Positions 1 through 5,358 of a DNA stretch of 8,717 nucleotides are shown here, one piece after another. The stretch is taken from positions 1 through 8,717 of the forward strand of contig SVDR01000080.1 of NCBI GenBank assembly GCA_015057755.1, written 5' to 3'. Made by a program: the position numbers and the translations under genes. The notes under the pieces are model-generated. The model was given only the letters and a program-made list of their open reading frames with translations. It searched no databases and was not told the DNA's origin. Source of the stretch: Lachnoclostridium sp. Lineage in GTDB: Bacteria > Bacillota_A > Clostridia > Lachnospirales > Lachnospiraceae. Each line of letters starts with the position of its first letter. Within the stretch, counting starts at the first letter, position 1.

Positions 1-176
1 TCTATATAGAAATCCCATATTCTGTAAATACGGCTGACTACCTTCGCTTCCATGCGATTTTATCCGCCTGTACGACGATTGCGATAAATGCGCTTGCAAT
101 CTTTGTACAGGCGAAAATCTTTGGAAGTTCAGTCGTCCAGCCTATCATTTTCAGAATATGGGATTTTCTAATAGAC
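1..176. repeat. Long nested imperfect palindrome I (possible MITE-like or fold-back element)
   Basis: Almost the whole stretch folds back on itself. The outer arms AAATCCCATATTCTG (10-24) and CAGAATATGGGATTT (152-166) are perfect complements, and similarity continues outward to the window edge. Further in, GGCTG (32-36) faces CAGCC (138-142), CTTCCA (47-52) faces TGGAAG (122-127), GATTTT (56-61) faces AAAATC (114-119), CGCCTGTAC (65-73) faces GTACAGGCG (105-113), and GATTGC (77-82) faces GCAATC (96-101). No ORF or transposase is visible. The left end may lie outside the window, so a target duplication cannot be judged. It could be a miniature inverted-repeat element, a decayed inverted duplication or a structured transcript. 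Bases 177-241 after it are AT-rich and show nothing I can name. Confidence 0.7.
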
Positions 177-241
177 ACTTTTAATCTTACTCAATCAAAA
201 TATCACAATAAAAACGAACCTCTCGTGTGTATGTTCCATGC

Positions 242-518
242 ATATTTCATTCAGATGTAAGTTTCTTTCACATTCAATTATTGGATTATAAAAATAAATG
301 CAGTATTCTTCAAACGATTTGCAAGGCTTTCGAGATTTTGTCTGTGCTAATTTCAGCTGCGGCGCTCTGTTTGAGCTCCGTAGGAGCGAGTTAGCAGAGC
401 AGCTGATTATCGATGCACGGACAAAATCCGAAAACGAAGCATGTTTGAAAATACTGCTTTTACTTTATAATCAAATAATTAAATGAAATAATAAAACTTA
501 CATCGTTGAATGAAATAT
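242..518. repeat. Long nested imperfect palindrome II
   Basis: About 277 bases are self-complementary around a centre near 380. Paired blocks from outside in are ATATTTCATTCA (242-253) with TGAATGAAATAT (507-518), GATGTAAGTTT (254-264) with AAACTTACATC (494-504), 301-315 with 443-456 (one base missing in the right arm), 334-347 with 415-428 (14 pairs, one G-T), CAGCTG (354-359) with CAGCTG (400-405), and GCTCC (375-379) with GGAGC (383-387). An open frame of 62 codons (298-486) lies inside but has no ribosome site and is built from the palindrome arms, so I do not call it a gene. The arms do not match those of the palindrome at 1-176. Function unknown: fold-back element, old inverted duplication, or long-hairpin RNA. 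Confidence 0.75.
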
Positions 519-554
519 CAATTGTGGCAAAAATCAGGCTAATCCAATTTTTCG

Positions 555-583
555 GTGACAAAGACCACAAAATATGGTAGAAT
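555..583 (+). promoter_or_regulatory. Sigma-A type promoter for the secreted YkuD-like protein
   Basis: GTGACA (555-560) and TAGAAT (578-583) are separated by exactly 17 bases, and TGG directly before the -10 gives an extended -10 (TGnTAGAAT). The start would fall near 590, about 45 bases before the ATG at 634. Nothing else within 100 bases upstream looks as good. Confidence 0.6.
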
Positions 584-599
584 GTTATCTGTGATAACA
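583..599. promoter_or_regulatory. Perfect dyad over the transcription start, probable operator
   Basis: TGTTATC (583-589) and GATAACA (593-599) are perfect 7-base inverted arms around TGT. The dyad begins at the last base of the -10 box and covers the predicted start site, a classic position for a repressor. A second small stem, AGAATG (599-604) with CATTCT (611-616), follows just before the ribosome site AAAGGAG (621-627). The protein that binds is not identifiable here. Confidence 0.45.
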
Positions 600-633
600 G
601 AATGTTGAATCATTCTATACAAAGGAGATATTC

Positions 634-1533
634 ATGCGAAAGCATTTTAATCATATTTTTGTTTTTTTGATGTCTGCGATGATGTTGATGACATCTGGAA
701 TGCAGGTGTTTGCGGCAAACACATTGGCAATGGAAACGGAGCCTGCTATAGATACTATTACTTTAAATTCTGATTTGATCGATAATACTGAAGTTCATGC
801 AGATCTTGGATGGAAAACGAAGCAGGATAAGGGACAGTGGATTGAAGACCTGGGCATTGGAGAGGGCGTTAACAGTTTGGTTCTAGTAATCAATAATTTA
901 GATAAAGAGAACCCTGATGATTTGCCAAAGCAGGAAGTGTGTGCGGAAAAGAATGCTCTCGAGAAGAATGTTGAGAAACCGAAGAAAGAGTTGGATATAA
1001 CCGGAAAATCCCGTCTGATTTATTTTTCAAAAAATGAGCTGGGAGAATGGGAAGAGTTTTTCTCGACAGAAGGTTTTCTTTCCGGTGATATGCTGAATGG
1101 AAAAGAGATTACTTATGGAGTTTATTCACCACAGGCGACATTTGGTGTAAAAGAGAATCCTGGCAGTCTTCTTCCATATCAGTATTTAACAACCAATGAC
1201 TATTGGTGCTTGGACCCTTCAGACGAATTGTTTGGAAACATTGTGACTGTTTACAAAAGAGAAGAACAGCCGATTTCCGGAATCAAAATGGAAAGTTTAA
1301 AGACTTTCTGTAATTATGGCATGATTCTAAAGCCGGAAATTGAGGGAACAGGGTATCCGGCTCTAGTGGTGAACTGTCTGCAGATGGAGAATAACGATGG
1401 AACCTTCTGTGGTCTGCAGATTCCGGAACAGTATATGCGTATTCTGGTTCAGTCCCTGGATGAGAATACTAGAGTGATCATTTCAGATAGCCTGGAAAGC
1501 TTAACAGGACAAGAAACTGTATGCGAGGAATAA
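634..1533 (+). CDS. Secreted protein with a degenerate YkuD (L,D-transpeptidase-like) domain
   Basis: A 299-residue exported protein. Residues 1-28 are a signal peptide (basic MRKH, hydrophobic core, AxA-like site VFA before ANT). From about 80 to 290 the pattern matches the Firmicutes YkuD/ErfK L,D-transpeptidase family: SLVLVINN (81-88), LIYFSKNELGEWEEFFSTEG (128-147), NGKEITYGVYSPQATFG (155-171, where the family has GDGKTPTGTF...FG), NPGSLLPY (175-182), YWCLDPSDELFGN (190-202), and IPEQYMRILVQSLDENTRVI (263-282). Such enzymes cross-link or remodel peptidoglycan through a Cys/His pair. Here the usual IFLHC strand reads LVVNC, with Asn247 where His is expected, and the usual TAGCVAIP reads TFCGLQIP, with Gly260 at the Cys position and Cys259 next to it. 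I infer loss of catalysis and perhaps a binding or regulatory role. The start is set by AAAGGAG six bases upstream. It has its own promoter with a dyad over the start and ends in a terminator. Family placement comes from motif memory, not a search. Confidence 0.8.
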   Translation: MRKHFNHIFVFLMSAMMLMTSGMQVFAANTLAMETEPAIDTITLNSDLIDNTEVHADLGWKTKQDKGQWIEDLGIGEGVNSLVLVINNLDKENPDDLPKQEVCAEKNALEKNVEKPKKELDITGKSRLIYFSKNELGEWEEFFSTEGFLSGDMLNGKEITYGVYSPQATFGVKENPGSLLPYQYLTTNDYWCLDPSDELFGNIVTVYKREEQPISGIKMESLKTFCNYGMILKPEIEGTGYPALVVNCLQMENNDGTFCGLQIPEQYMRILVQSLDENTRVIISDSLESLTGQETVCEE

Positions 1534-1536
1534 ATG

Positions 1537-1585
1537 AAAGAGAGACGATATTGGTGTGGGTGAATACCGGTATCGCCTCTCTTTT
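1537..1585. terminator. Terminator stem shared by convergent genes
   Basis: A 19-base stem, 1537-1555 against 1566-1584, with a 10-base loop. It has one A-C mismatch (which becomes G-U on the minus strand) and two G-U pairs on the plus strand. On the plus strand it ends in CTCTCTTTT; on the minus strand it is followed by CTCTCTTTCATTT. It lies between the stops of the YkuD-like gene (1533) and the minus-strand pair (1592), so it can serve both. Confidence 0.75.
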
Positions 1586-1591
1586 GATGTA

Positions 1592-1891
1592 TTATGTTTC
1601 TTTTGACCGCATCTGAGCAGAAAATTTCTGTATCATTTCCATTCTTTTTTTATCCTCCTGAGATAGATTTTCAGACAATACGGAGATTAGCAGTTCTCGT
1701 TCTGTTTCTGAGAAGTTCTCTCCTCCGGAGATGAAATTTTTTTGGAAAGACAAAAATGTGGCCATTTTTTGGTTCTGAGGTGTATTGTTAAGTGTTTCAG
1801 CCATTTCACTTAGTGAACGGAGCCGTTCGGGTGAAATACTTTTTAGGCGGGGATCATGATTCCAATTATGGTATTTGCTTTTTGTATTCAT
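1592..1891 (-). CDS. Small hypothetical protein, paralog of its upstream neighbour
   Basis: A 99-residue soluble protein without signal peptide or membrane segment, charged and likely helical; function not recognised. Residues 24-53 (LRSLSEMAETLNN, then PQNQKMATFLSFQKNF) align with residues 20-47 of the preceding gene's product. The C-terminal LSQEDKKRMEMIQKFSAQM (76-94) matches that protein's LPPEQQTRMETLQMFMQ. I therefore read the two as an old tandem duplication. Its ATG follows the upstream stop by eight bases, and the ribosome site AAGGAGG overlaps that TAA. The site sits only three bases from the ATG, unusually close. The two genes form one minus-strand operon ending at the shared terminator. 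The short product lacks the middle part of its neighbour. Confidence 0.8.
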   Translation of the reverse strand: MNTKSKYHNWNHDPRLKSISPERLRSLSEMAETLNNTPQNQKMATFLSFQKNFISGGENFSETERELLISVLSENLSQEDKKRMEMIQKFSAQMRSKET

Positions 1892-1899
1892 AAACCTCC

Positions 1900-2331
1900 T
1901 TATAATTGACCAATAGTCTGCATGAACATCTGCAGTGTTTCCATGCGTGTTTGCTGTTCCGGTGGAAGAAACGAGATTATCTGTTCCATTGTCATTGGAG
2001 AGCGGCCGTTCAAGAGTTGTGATCTTCCGGCTAAAATACCGGATAAAAGATCGATAAATTCCTGTTCTTTTTGGTTGGCATAAGGTTTCACCGCAGCCAG
2101 CATGTCTACAGGGGATGTCTGTGCAGAATCCAGAGAACAGACACTCATCATTCCTTCGTCATTGGTATCAAAAAAGTCCATAGTCCGTTTGAATTCGTTC
2201 CATTTGATAAACAATGCGAACTTTTTTTGTTGTGGAACTTCCATGTATGGAATCGCTGCCTTGAGCATTTGAAGATGATGACTGGCAGTGGCGTAATCCA
2301 GGTCCGTTAATTTCATGTTTTTTTCGTTCAA
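1900..2331 (-). CDS. Small hypothetical protein with TTG start, first gene of a paralog pair
   Basis: A 143-residue soluble protein of unknown function, with no signal peptide or membrane span. It has amphipathic helical stretches (LQMLKAAIPYMEVPQQKKFA, 20-39) and a C-terminal module, FLPPEQQTRMETLQMFMQ (121-138), shared with the 99-residue neighbour. I chose the TTG at 2331 because AAAAGGAGG lies seven bases before it. The first in-frame ATG (codon 6, at 2316) would be 22 bases from that site. Upstream, minus-strand TCATCTT and CATATACT, 14 bases apart, resemble a sporulation sigma-E promoter. If so, the pair would be made in the mother cell; that is inference only. Confidence 0.82.
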   Translation of the reverse strand: MNEKNMKLTDLDYATASHHLQMLKAAIPYMEVPQQKKFALFIKWNEFKRTMDFFDTNDEGMMSVCSLDSAQTSPVDMLAAVKPYANQKEQEFIDLLSGILAGRSQLLNGRSPMTMEQIISFLPPEQQTRMETLQMFMQTIGQL

Positions 2332-2354
2332 TTGATCGCCTCCTTTTCTGAAAC

Positions 2355-2383
2355 AGTATATGAGATCGTTTGGTAGAAGATGA
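2355..2383 (-). promoter_or_regulatory. Sigma-E-like (sporulation) promoter candidate for the small paralog operon
   Basis: Read on the minus strand, TCATCTT (2383-2377), a 14-base gap, then CATATACT (2362-2355). The Bacillus subtilis sigma-E pattern as I recall it is kmATATT, about 14 bases, CATACAnT; one base differs in the -35 and one in the -10. The start would lie near 2348, just ahead of the ribosome site, giving a very short leader. A sigma-A reading (TATACT at 2360-2355) lacks a decent -35. Confidence 0.35.
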
Positions 2384-2426
2384 TGAAAAATTAAGGATAG
2401 AAAAGTACCGCTGATGAAAATTTGAA

Positions 2427-2432
2427 TATAAT
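2427..2432 (+). promoter_or_regulatory. Candidate -10 box for the small plus-strand gene
   Basis: TATAAT matches the sigma-A -10 perfectly and lies 17 bases before the first ATG at 2449. No good -35 is found 16-18 bases upstream (the 17-base position reads AGTACC), so the promoter is weakly supported. Confidence 0.3.
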
Positions 2433-2448
2433 GGAAGAATAAGGGGGA

Positions 2449-2574
2449 ATGAATATGGAAAGTAAACTGATCATAGATGGGAATACAGTTTATGAAATTG
2501 ATGAGGCATGCGAAGACGAAAAACAGATAAGGAAGGAGAAGGATAGAGAAAAGCCAAGAACGTCTCAGAAATGA
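2449..2574 (+). CDS. Small hypothetical protein (39-41 residues)
   Basis: A short open frame with gene-like signals: a TATAAT upstream, the ribosome site AAGGGGG (2441-2447), and a strong terminator 13 bases after the stop. There are two in-frame ATGs, at 2449 and 2455; the second (MESKLIIDGNTVYEIDE...) has the better spacing of seven bases. The product is a hydrophobic/acidic N-terminal half followed by a highly charged Lys/Glu/Arg tail ending PRTSQK. It has no signal peptide. I have a loose memory of similar LIxxGNAVYEIDE small proteins in Lachnospiraceae, with no known function. It is divergent from the paralog pair and convergent with the cysteine-rich gene. Confidence 0.6.
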   Translation: MNMESKLIIDGNTVYEIDEACEDEKQIRKEKDREKPRTSQK

Positions 2575-2587
2575 ACGATATTAAATG

Positions 2588-2620
2588 GGGGTACTGTAAA
2601 ACACAGTACCCCGGTTTTTT
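2588..2620 (+). terminator. Strong intrinsic terminator of the small gene
   Basis: GGGGTACTGT (2588-2597) pairs perfectly with ACAGTACCCC (2603-2612) around the loop AAAAC, followed by GG and six T (2615-2620). It ends on the last codon of the convergent cysteine-rich gene, so the two units are packed tightly. Confidence 0.88.
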
Positions 2621-2846
2621 AGCAGCAGAAACCGCCGCCGTTATTTCCCCAACCGCCGCAGCAGTAAAGGAGAAGAATGATCCAGATGCAGTTGTCGTTG
2701 CCAAAGCCACAGCCGCCATGACCGCATCCGTTATGTCCGCCGCCGCAGCAGCAAAGAAGAAGGAGAATCCAGATGATGTTGTTGCCACATCCGTTGTTTG
2801 TCTGTTCGCATCCACATCCACAATTTGTTGCAGCTAAATCACTCAT
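2619..2846 (-). CDS. High-cysteine, glycine-rich small protein (chorion-class HCB-like)
   Basis: A 75-residue protein with 14 Cys and about 19 Gly. It has two internal repeats, each a short hydrophobic run followed by Cys/Gly: GNNIIWILLLLCCCGGG (21-37) and DNCIWIILLLYCCGGWG (51-67). The opening MSDLAATNCGCGC and the repeat layout match small proteins I recall being annotated in Lachnospiraceae as chorion class high-cysteine HCB protein. Their function is not established. The hydrophobic runs are too short for ordinary spans; disulfide-linked coat or surface assembly is my guess. The ATG at 2846 has CGGAGG eight bases upstream. A sigma-E-like promoter lies ahead of it, which would fit a spore coat role. 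The GC-rich repeats produce a long alanine-rich open frame on the opposite strand, which is only a shadow. Confidence 0.85.
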   Translation of the reverse strand: MSDLAATNCGCGCEQTNNGCGNNIIWILLLLCCCGGGHNGCGHGGCGFGNDNCIWIILLLYCCGGWGNNGGGFCC

Positions 2847-2879
2847 TATATAAGCCTCCGAAAATTTTGTTTACAGTTC

Positions 2880-2908
2880 ATGATATGTAGGTCTACTTGT
2901 CAATATTT
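2880..2908 (-). promoter_or_regulatory. Sigma-E-like (sporulation) promoter candidate for the high-cysteine gene
   Basis: On the minus strand AAATATT (2908-2902), exactly 14 bases, then CATATCAT (2887-2880). ATATT and the CATAnnAT frame agree with the B. subtilis sigma-E pattern at most positions. The start would be near 2873, leaving a leader of about 27 bases that holds CGGAGG. A sigma-A reading uses TTGACA (2904-2899), but no acceptable -10 stands 16-18 bases later. Confidence 0.4.
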
Positions 2909-2935
2909 CCTGTTTTAAAAATTAATTCTGTGGAA

Positions 2936-2964
2936 TTGTGATTGCCGGAGAAAAATGCTATACT
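2936..2964 (+). promoter_or_regulatory. Sigma-A promoter of the alanyl-tRNA editing gene
   Basis: TTGTGA (2936-2941), a 17-base spacer, TATACT (2959-2964), with TGC just before the -10 (extended -10). The start falls near 2971, leaving a short leader with AAAGGAG (2981-2987) before the ATG at 2997. Confidence 0.65.
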
Positions 2965-2996
2965 GATTGTTAGAATACATAAAGGAGTTAATTTAA

Positions 2997-4160
2997 ATGA
3001 AGAAATTATATTATGATTCAGCATACATTAAGGAATTTGAAGGAACGGTTCTGTCCTGCGAAAAGGGAAAAAAGGGATATGAAGTGAAATTGGATCAGAC
3101 TGCTTTTTATCCGGAGGGGGGCGGTCAGCCAACCGATACCGGTATTCTCGGCGGAGTTCGTGTCCTTGAGGTACATGAGAAGAATGGGGAAGTCATCCAT
3201 TATCTGGAGCAGCCATTAAACGTTGGAGAGACAGTTCGGGGTGAAATTGACTGGGAGAACCGTTTTATCCATATGCAGGAACATTCCGGAGAGCATCTGG
3301 TTTCCGGTCTCATTCATGCAAAATATGGCTATGTTAATGTGGGATTTCATATGGGAGCAGAGGAAGTGACCATTGATTTTAATGGTCTGATCGAATGGGA
3401 TGATCTCATGGAGATTGAGAAAAAGGCAAATTCCATGATCTGGGAGAACCTTGAGATCTACGCCGATTTCCCGGCAAAAGAGGAACTTGAGAGCCTGGAT
3501 TATAGAAGCAAAAAGGAACTGACCGGAGATGTCCGCATTGTAAAGATTCCGGGCGGTGATATCTGTGCATGCTGCGGTACGCATGTGAAGAGAACAGGCG
3601 AAATCGGTTTAGTAAAATTCTTATCGATGATCCATTATAAAGGCGGTGTTCGCATTTCTCTTCTGTGCGGAAAACGTGCAGTGGAAGACTATGAGAAAAA
3701 GAGAGATCAGGTGCAGAAAGTTTCCAATTTGCTGTCTGCAAAACCGGGGGAAATCGCATCAGCGGTTGATAAAATGAAATCAGAAGTAACAAAACTGCAG
3801 GAAAAACTTGCAGAGAGTTATCGGGAATTGATTGAACATAAAGTGGGATGTTTTGAGGATAGTGATAATCAGATTTATCTTTTGGAACCGGAATTTGGTG
3901 CGGTTCAGCTGAGACAGATGGTGAATCGTATGCTCGAGGAACATAAGGGAAAAACTGTCCTCGCCCTGTCAGGAAATTCTGAAAGGGGATTCCTGTATGT
4001 GATGGGGAGTCAGAGCGAGGACATGCGCCTCCTCTCCAAGGAGTTAAATACTAAGATGTCCGGAAGAGGCGGAGGGAGTGTGCAGATGGCACAGGGAACG
4101 TTCTTCACCTCGGAAGAACAATTACATGCCATTCTGAAAGAGAAAGGGTTTATCTCTTAA
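2997..4160 (+). CDS. Alanyl-tRNA editing protein, AlaX type with DHHA1 domain
   Basis: A free-standing relative of the alanyl-tRNA synthetase editing domain; such proteins hydrolyse Ser- or Gly-tRNA(Ala) in the cytoplasm to prevent misincorporation. Visible marks: TAFYPEGGGQPTDTG (35-49), typical of AlaRS/AlaX; the zinc motif HSGEH (His96 and His100); and CCGTH (Cys192 and His196), completing the HxxxH...CxxxH zinc site. A helical linker follows (about 229-280), then a DHHA1-like C-terminal domain ending in GRGGGSVQMAQG (356-367), the glycine motif thought to help bind tRNA. At 387 residues it has the long, two-domain architecture. All metal ligands are present, so it should be active. The start is fixed by AAAGGAG nine bases upstream. 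It has its own promoter. There is no clear terminator before the next gene 136 bases on, so readthrough into the peptidase is possible. Confidence 0.92.
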   Translation: MKKLYYDSAYIKEFEGTVLSCEKGKKGYEVKLDQTAFYPEGGGQPTDTGILGGVRVLEVHEKNGEVIHYLEQPLNVGETVRGEIDWENRFIHMQEHSGEHLVSGLIHAKYGYVNVGFHMGAEEVTIDFNGLIEWDDLMEIEKKANSMIWENLEIYADFPAKEELESLDYRSKKELTGDVRIVKIPGGDICACCGTHVKRTGEIGLVKFLSMIHYKGGVRISLLCGKRAVEDYEKKRDQVQKVSNLLSAKPGEIASAVDKMKSEVTKLQEKLAESYRELIEHKVGCFEDSDNQIYLLEPEFGAVQLRQMVNRMLEEHKGKTVLALSGNSERGFLYVMGSQSEDMRLLSKELNTKMSGRGGGSVQMAQGTFFTSEEQLHAILKEKGFIS

Positions 4161-4240
4161 CAGTTGGGATTCTATCAGATTGTGAAAAGAAAAACAATCG
4201 GCAGATTGGATAAACTTTTAACAAATCAAGAGGATTATTT

Positions 4241-4297
4241 ATGGATTTTGTGTACGTGCAAAGACGGTTTGGTAAAAATAACGGAGGAAAACAATAA
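4241..4297 (+). CDS. Putative 18-residue leader peptide coupled to the peptidase gene
   Basis: ATG at 4241 with AAGAGGA (4228-4234) six bases upstream opens a frame of 18 codons, MDFVYVQRRFGKNNGGKQ, whose TAA (4295-4297) shares its last A with the ATG of the peptidase gene (TAATG). The peptidase's own ribosome site GGAGGA lies inside codons GGA GGA. This is the geometry of translational coupling. The peptide is basic and resembles nothing I know. Upstream, B = CAATC (4195-4199) can pair either with GATTG at 4178-4182 or with GATTG at 4204-4208, which could be an alternative-structure leader. A weak promoter (TTAACA 4218, TATGGA 4240) would start transcripts too late to include this ORF. A chance ORF remains possible. 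Confidence 0.45.
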   Translation: MDFVYVQRRFGKNNGGKQ

Positions 4298-5358
4298 TGA
4301 ATAAAAGAATTAGGGAATATGGTATAAAGATAGGTACCCATGTGCCAGGTACGCTCAATAAGATCACAGATATCCCAGGTGTGACAGTTGGTCATTATAC
4401 GGTCGATACCGAGGAGCATAAGACCGGTGTCACGGTTATTATGCCATGTCAGGATAATATGTTCGTTAACAAATTAACTGCTGCCGCGTTCGTTCACAAT
4501 GGTTTTGGAAAAACTGCCGGTATTCCGCAGATTGAGGAACTGGGCACTTTAGAGACACCGATCGCGCTTACAAATACATTGAATGTTGGACTTGTGCAGA
4601 ATGCAATCGTGGAACATATGGTGAAGTGGTGTGAAAAGGATGGTGCAGAAATGACATCCATCAATACAGTGGTTGGCGAGTGCAATGACTCGAGTTTGAA
4701 TAAGATCAGCGAGAGGGTAATCGGCATCGCTGAGGTGGAAGCTGCGATCGCTTCTGCGAAAAAAGACTTTGAAGAGGGAGATGTGGGTGCAGGAAAAGGT
4801 ACCTCCTGTTTTGGTATGAAAGGCGGTATTGGCTCGGCATCTCGTCTGGTAGAGATTGATGGACAGACTTATACGGTTGGTGTTCTTGTGCAATCTAATT
4901 TTGGAAAGACAAAGACCTTTGTGCTGGACGGAAAGCCGATGGGTGAGTATCTGACACAGAAAATTGAAGAGGCCAAGCTGGATGAGGGTTCGATCATGAT
5001 GGTCATCGGAACGGATCTTCCGGTTTCGGATCGTCAGTTAAAACGAATCATCCGCCGTGCAGGCGTCGGCCTTTCCAGATGCGGTTCTTATATGGGACAT
5101 GGAAGCGGTGATATCATGCTGGGTTTTTCCACAGGAAATCGTTTCCACAAAGATGATAAGAATGGATTTGTGAACGTGAAACAGCTGAATGAAGCTTACA
5201 TCGATGAAGTGTTTGAGGCCACCGCCGAAGCAACCGAGGAAGCGATCCTCAATTCCTTGGCAATGGCCCATACAGTCAAAGGTTATAATGGAAATATCCG
5301 ATATAGTTTTACAGACCTCTATCTGCGCGACATGGCAGATTTTAAATCATCCAGGTAA
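4297..5358 (+). CDS. P1-family aminopeptidase (DmpA/BapA-like, peptidase S58)
   Basis: A 353-residue N-terminal nucleophile-type peptidase. The family cleaves N-terminal residues, sometimes D- or beta-amino acids, from small peptides, after the precursor cuts itself into two subunits. The N-terminus ITDIPGVTVGHYT (23-35) is characteristic. KGTSCFGMKGGIGSASR (167-183), VQSNFG (198-203, with Asn201 where DmpA has its oxyanion Asn), and EGSIMMVIGTDLP (230-242) follow. By comparison with DmpA (cleavage before Ser250) and ornithine acetyltransferase, I place self-cleavage between Gly231 and Ser232, Ser232 becoming the nucleophile. CGSYMGHGSGDIMLGFST (262-279) is the conserved late block. There is no signal peptide, so it acts in the cytoplasm. 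The start is supported by GGAGGA and by overlap with the 18-codon ORF. The last 40 bases overlap the convergent PHP gene. Natural substrate unknown; D-amino-acid or dipeptide salvage is a guess. Confidence 0.93.
   Translation: MNKRIREYGIKIGTHVPGTLNKITDIPGVTVGHYTVDTEEHKTGVTVIMPCQDNMFVNKLTAAAFVHNGFGKTAGIPQIEELGTLETPIALTNTLNVGLVQNAIVEHMVKWCEKDGAEMTSINTVVGECNDSSLNKISERVIGIAEVEAAIASAKKDFEEGDVGAGKGTSCFGMKGGIGSASRLVEIDGQTYTVGVLVQSNFGKTKTFVLDGKPMGEYLTQKIEEAKLDEGSIMMVIGTDLPVSDRQLKRIIRRAGVGLSRCGSYMGHGSGDIMLGFSTGNRFHKDDKNGFVNVKQLNEAYIDEVFEATAEATEEAILNSLAMAHTVKGYNGNIRYSFTDLYLRDMADFKSSR

Noticed and set aside
298..486. Open frame of 62 codons on the plus strand
   Set aside because: No ribosome site before the ATG, and the whole frame is made from the two arms of the palindrome at 242-518. 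No recognisable protein.
1..518. CRISPR array or riboswitch
   Set aside because: No regularly spaced direct repeats are present, and the paired blocks match no riboswitch core I know. The pattern is inverted repetition.
2571..2837. Alanine-rich open frame of 88 codons on the plus strand
   Set aside because: It runs through a strong terminator and is the reverse of the Cys/Gly-rich gene, whose GGC/TGC codons read as GCC/GCA on the other strand. It lacks a ribosome site.
3216..3792. Minus-strand frames of 122 and 128 codons
   Set aside because: Antisense shadows of the well-supported alanyl-tRNA editing gene.
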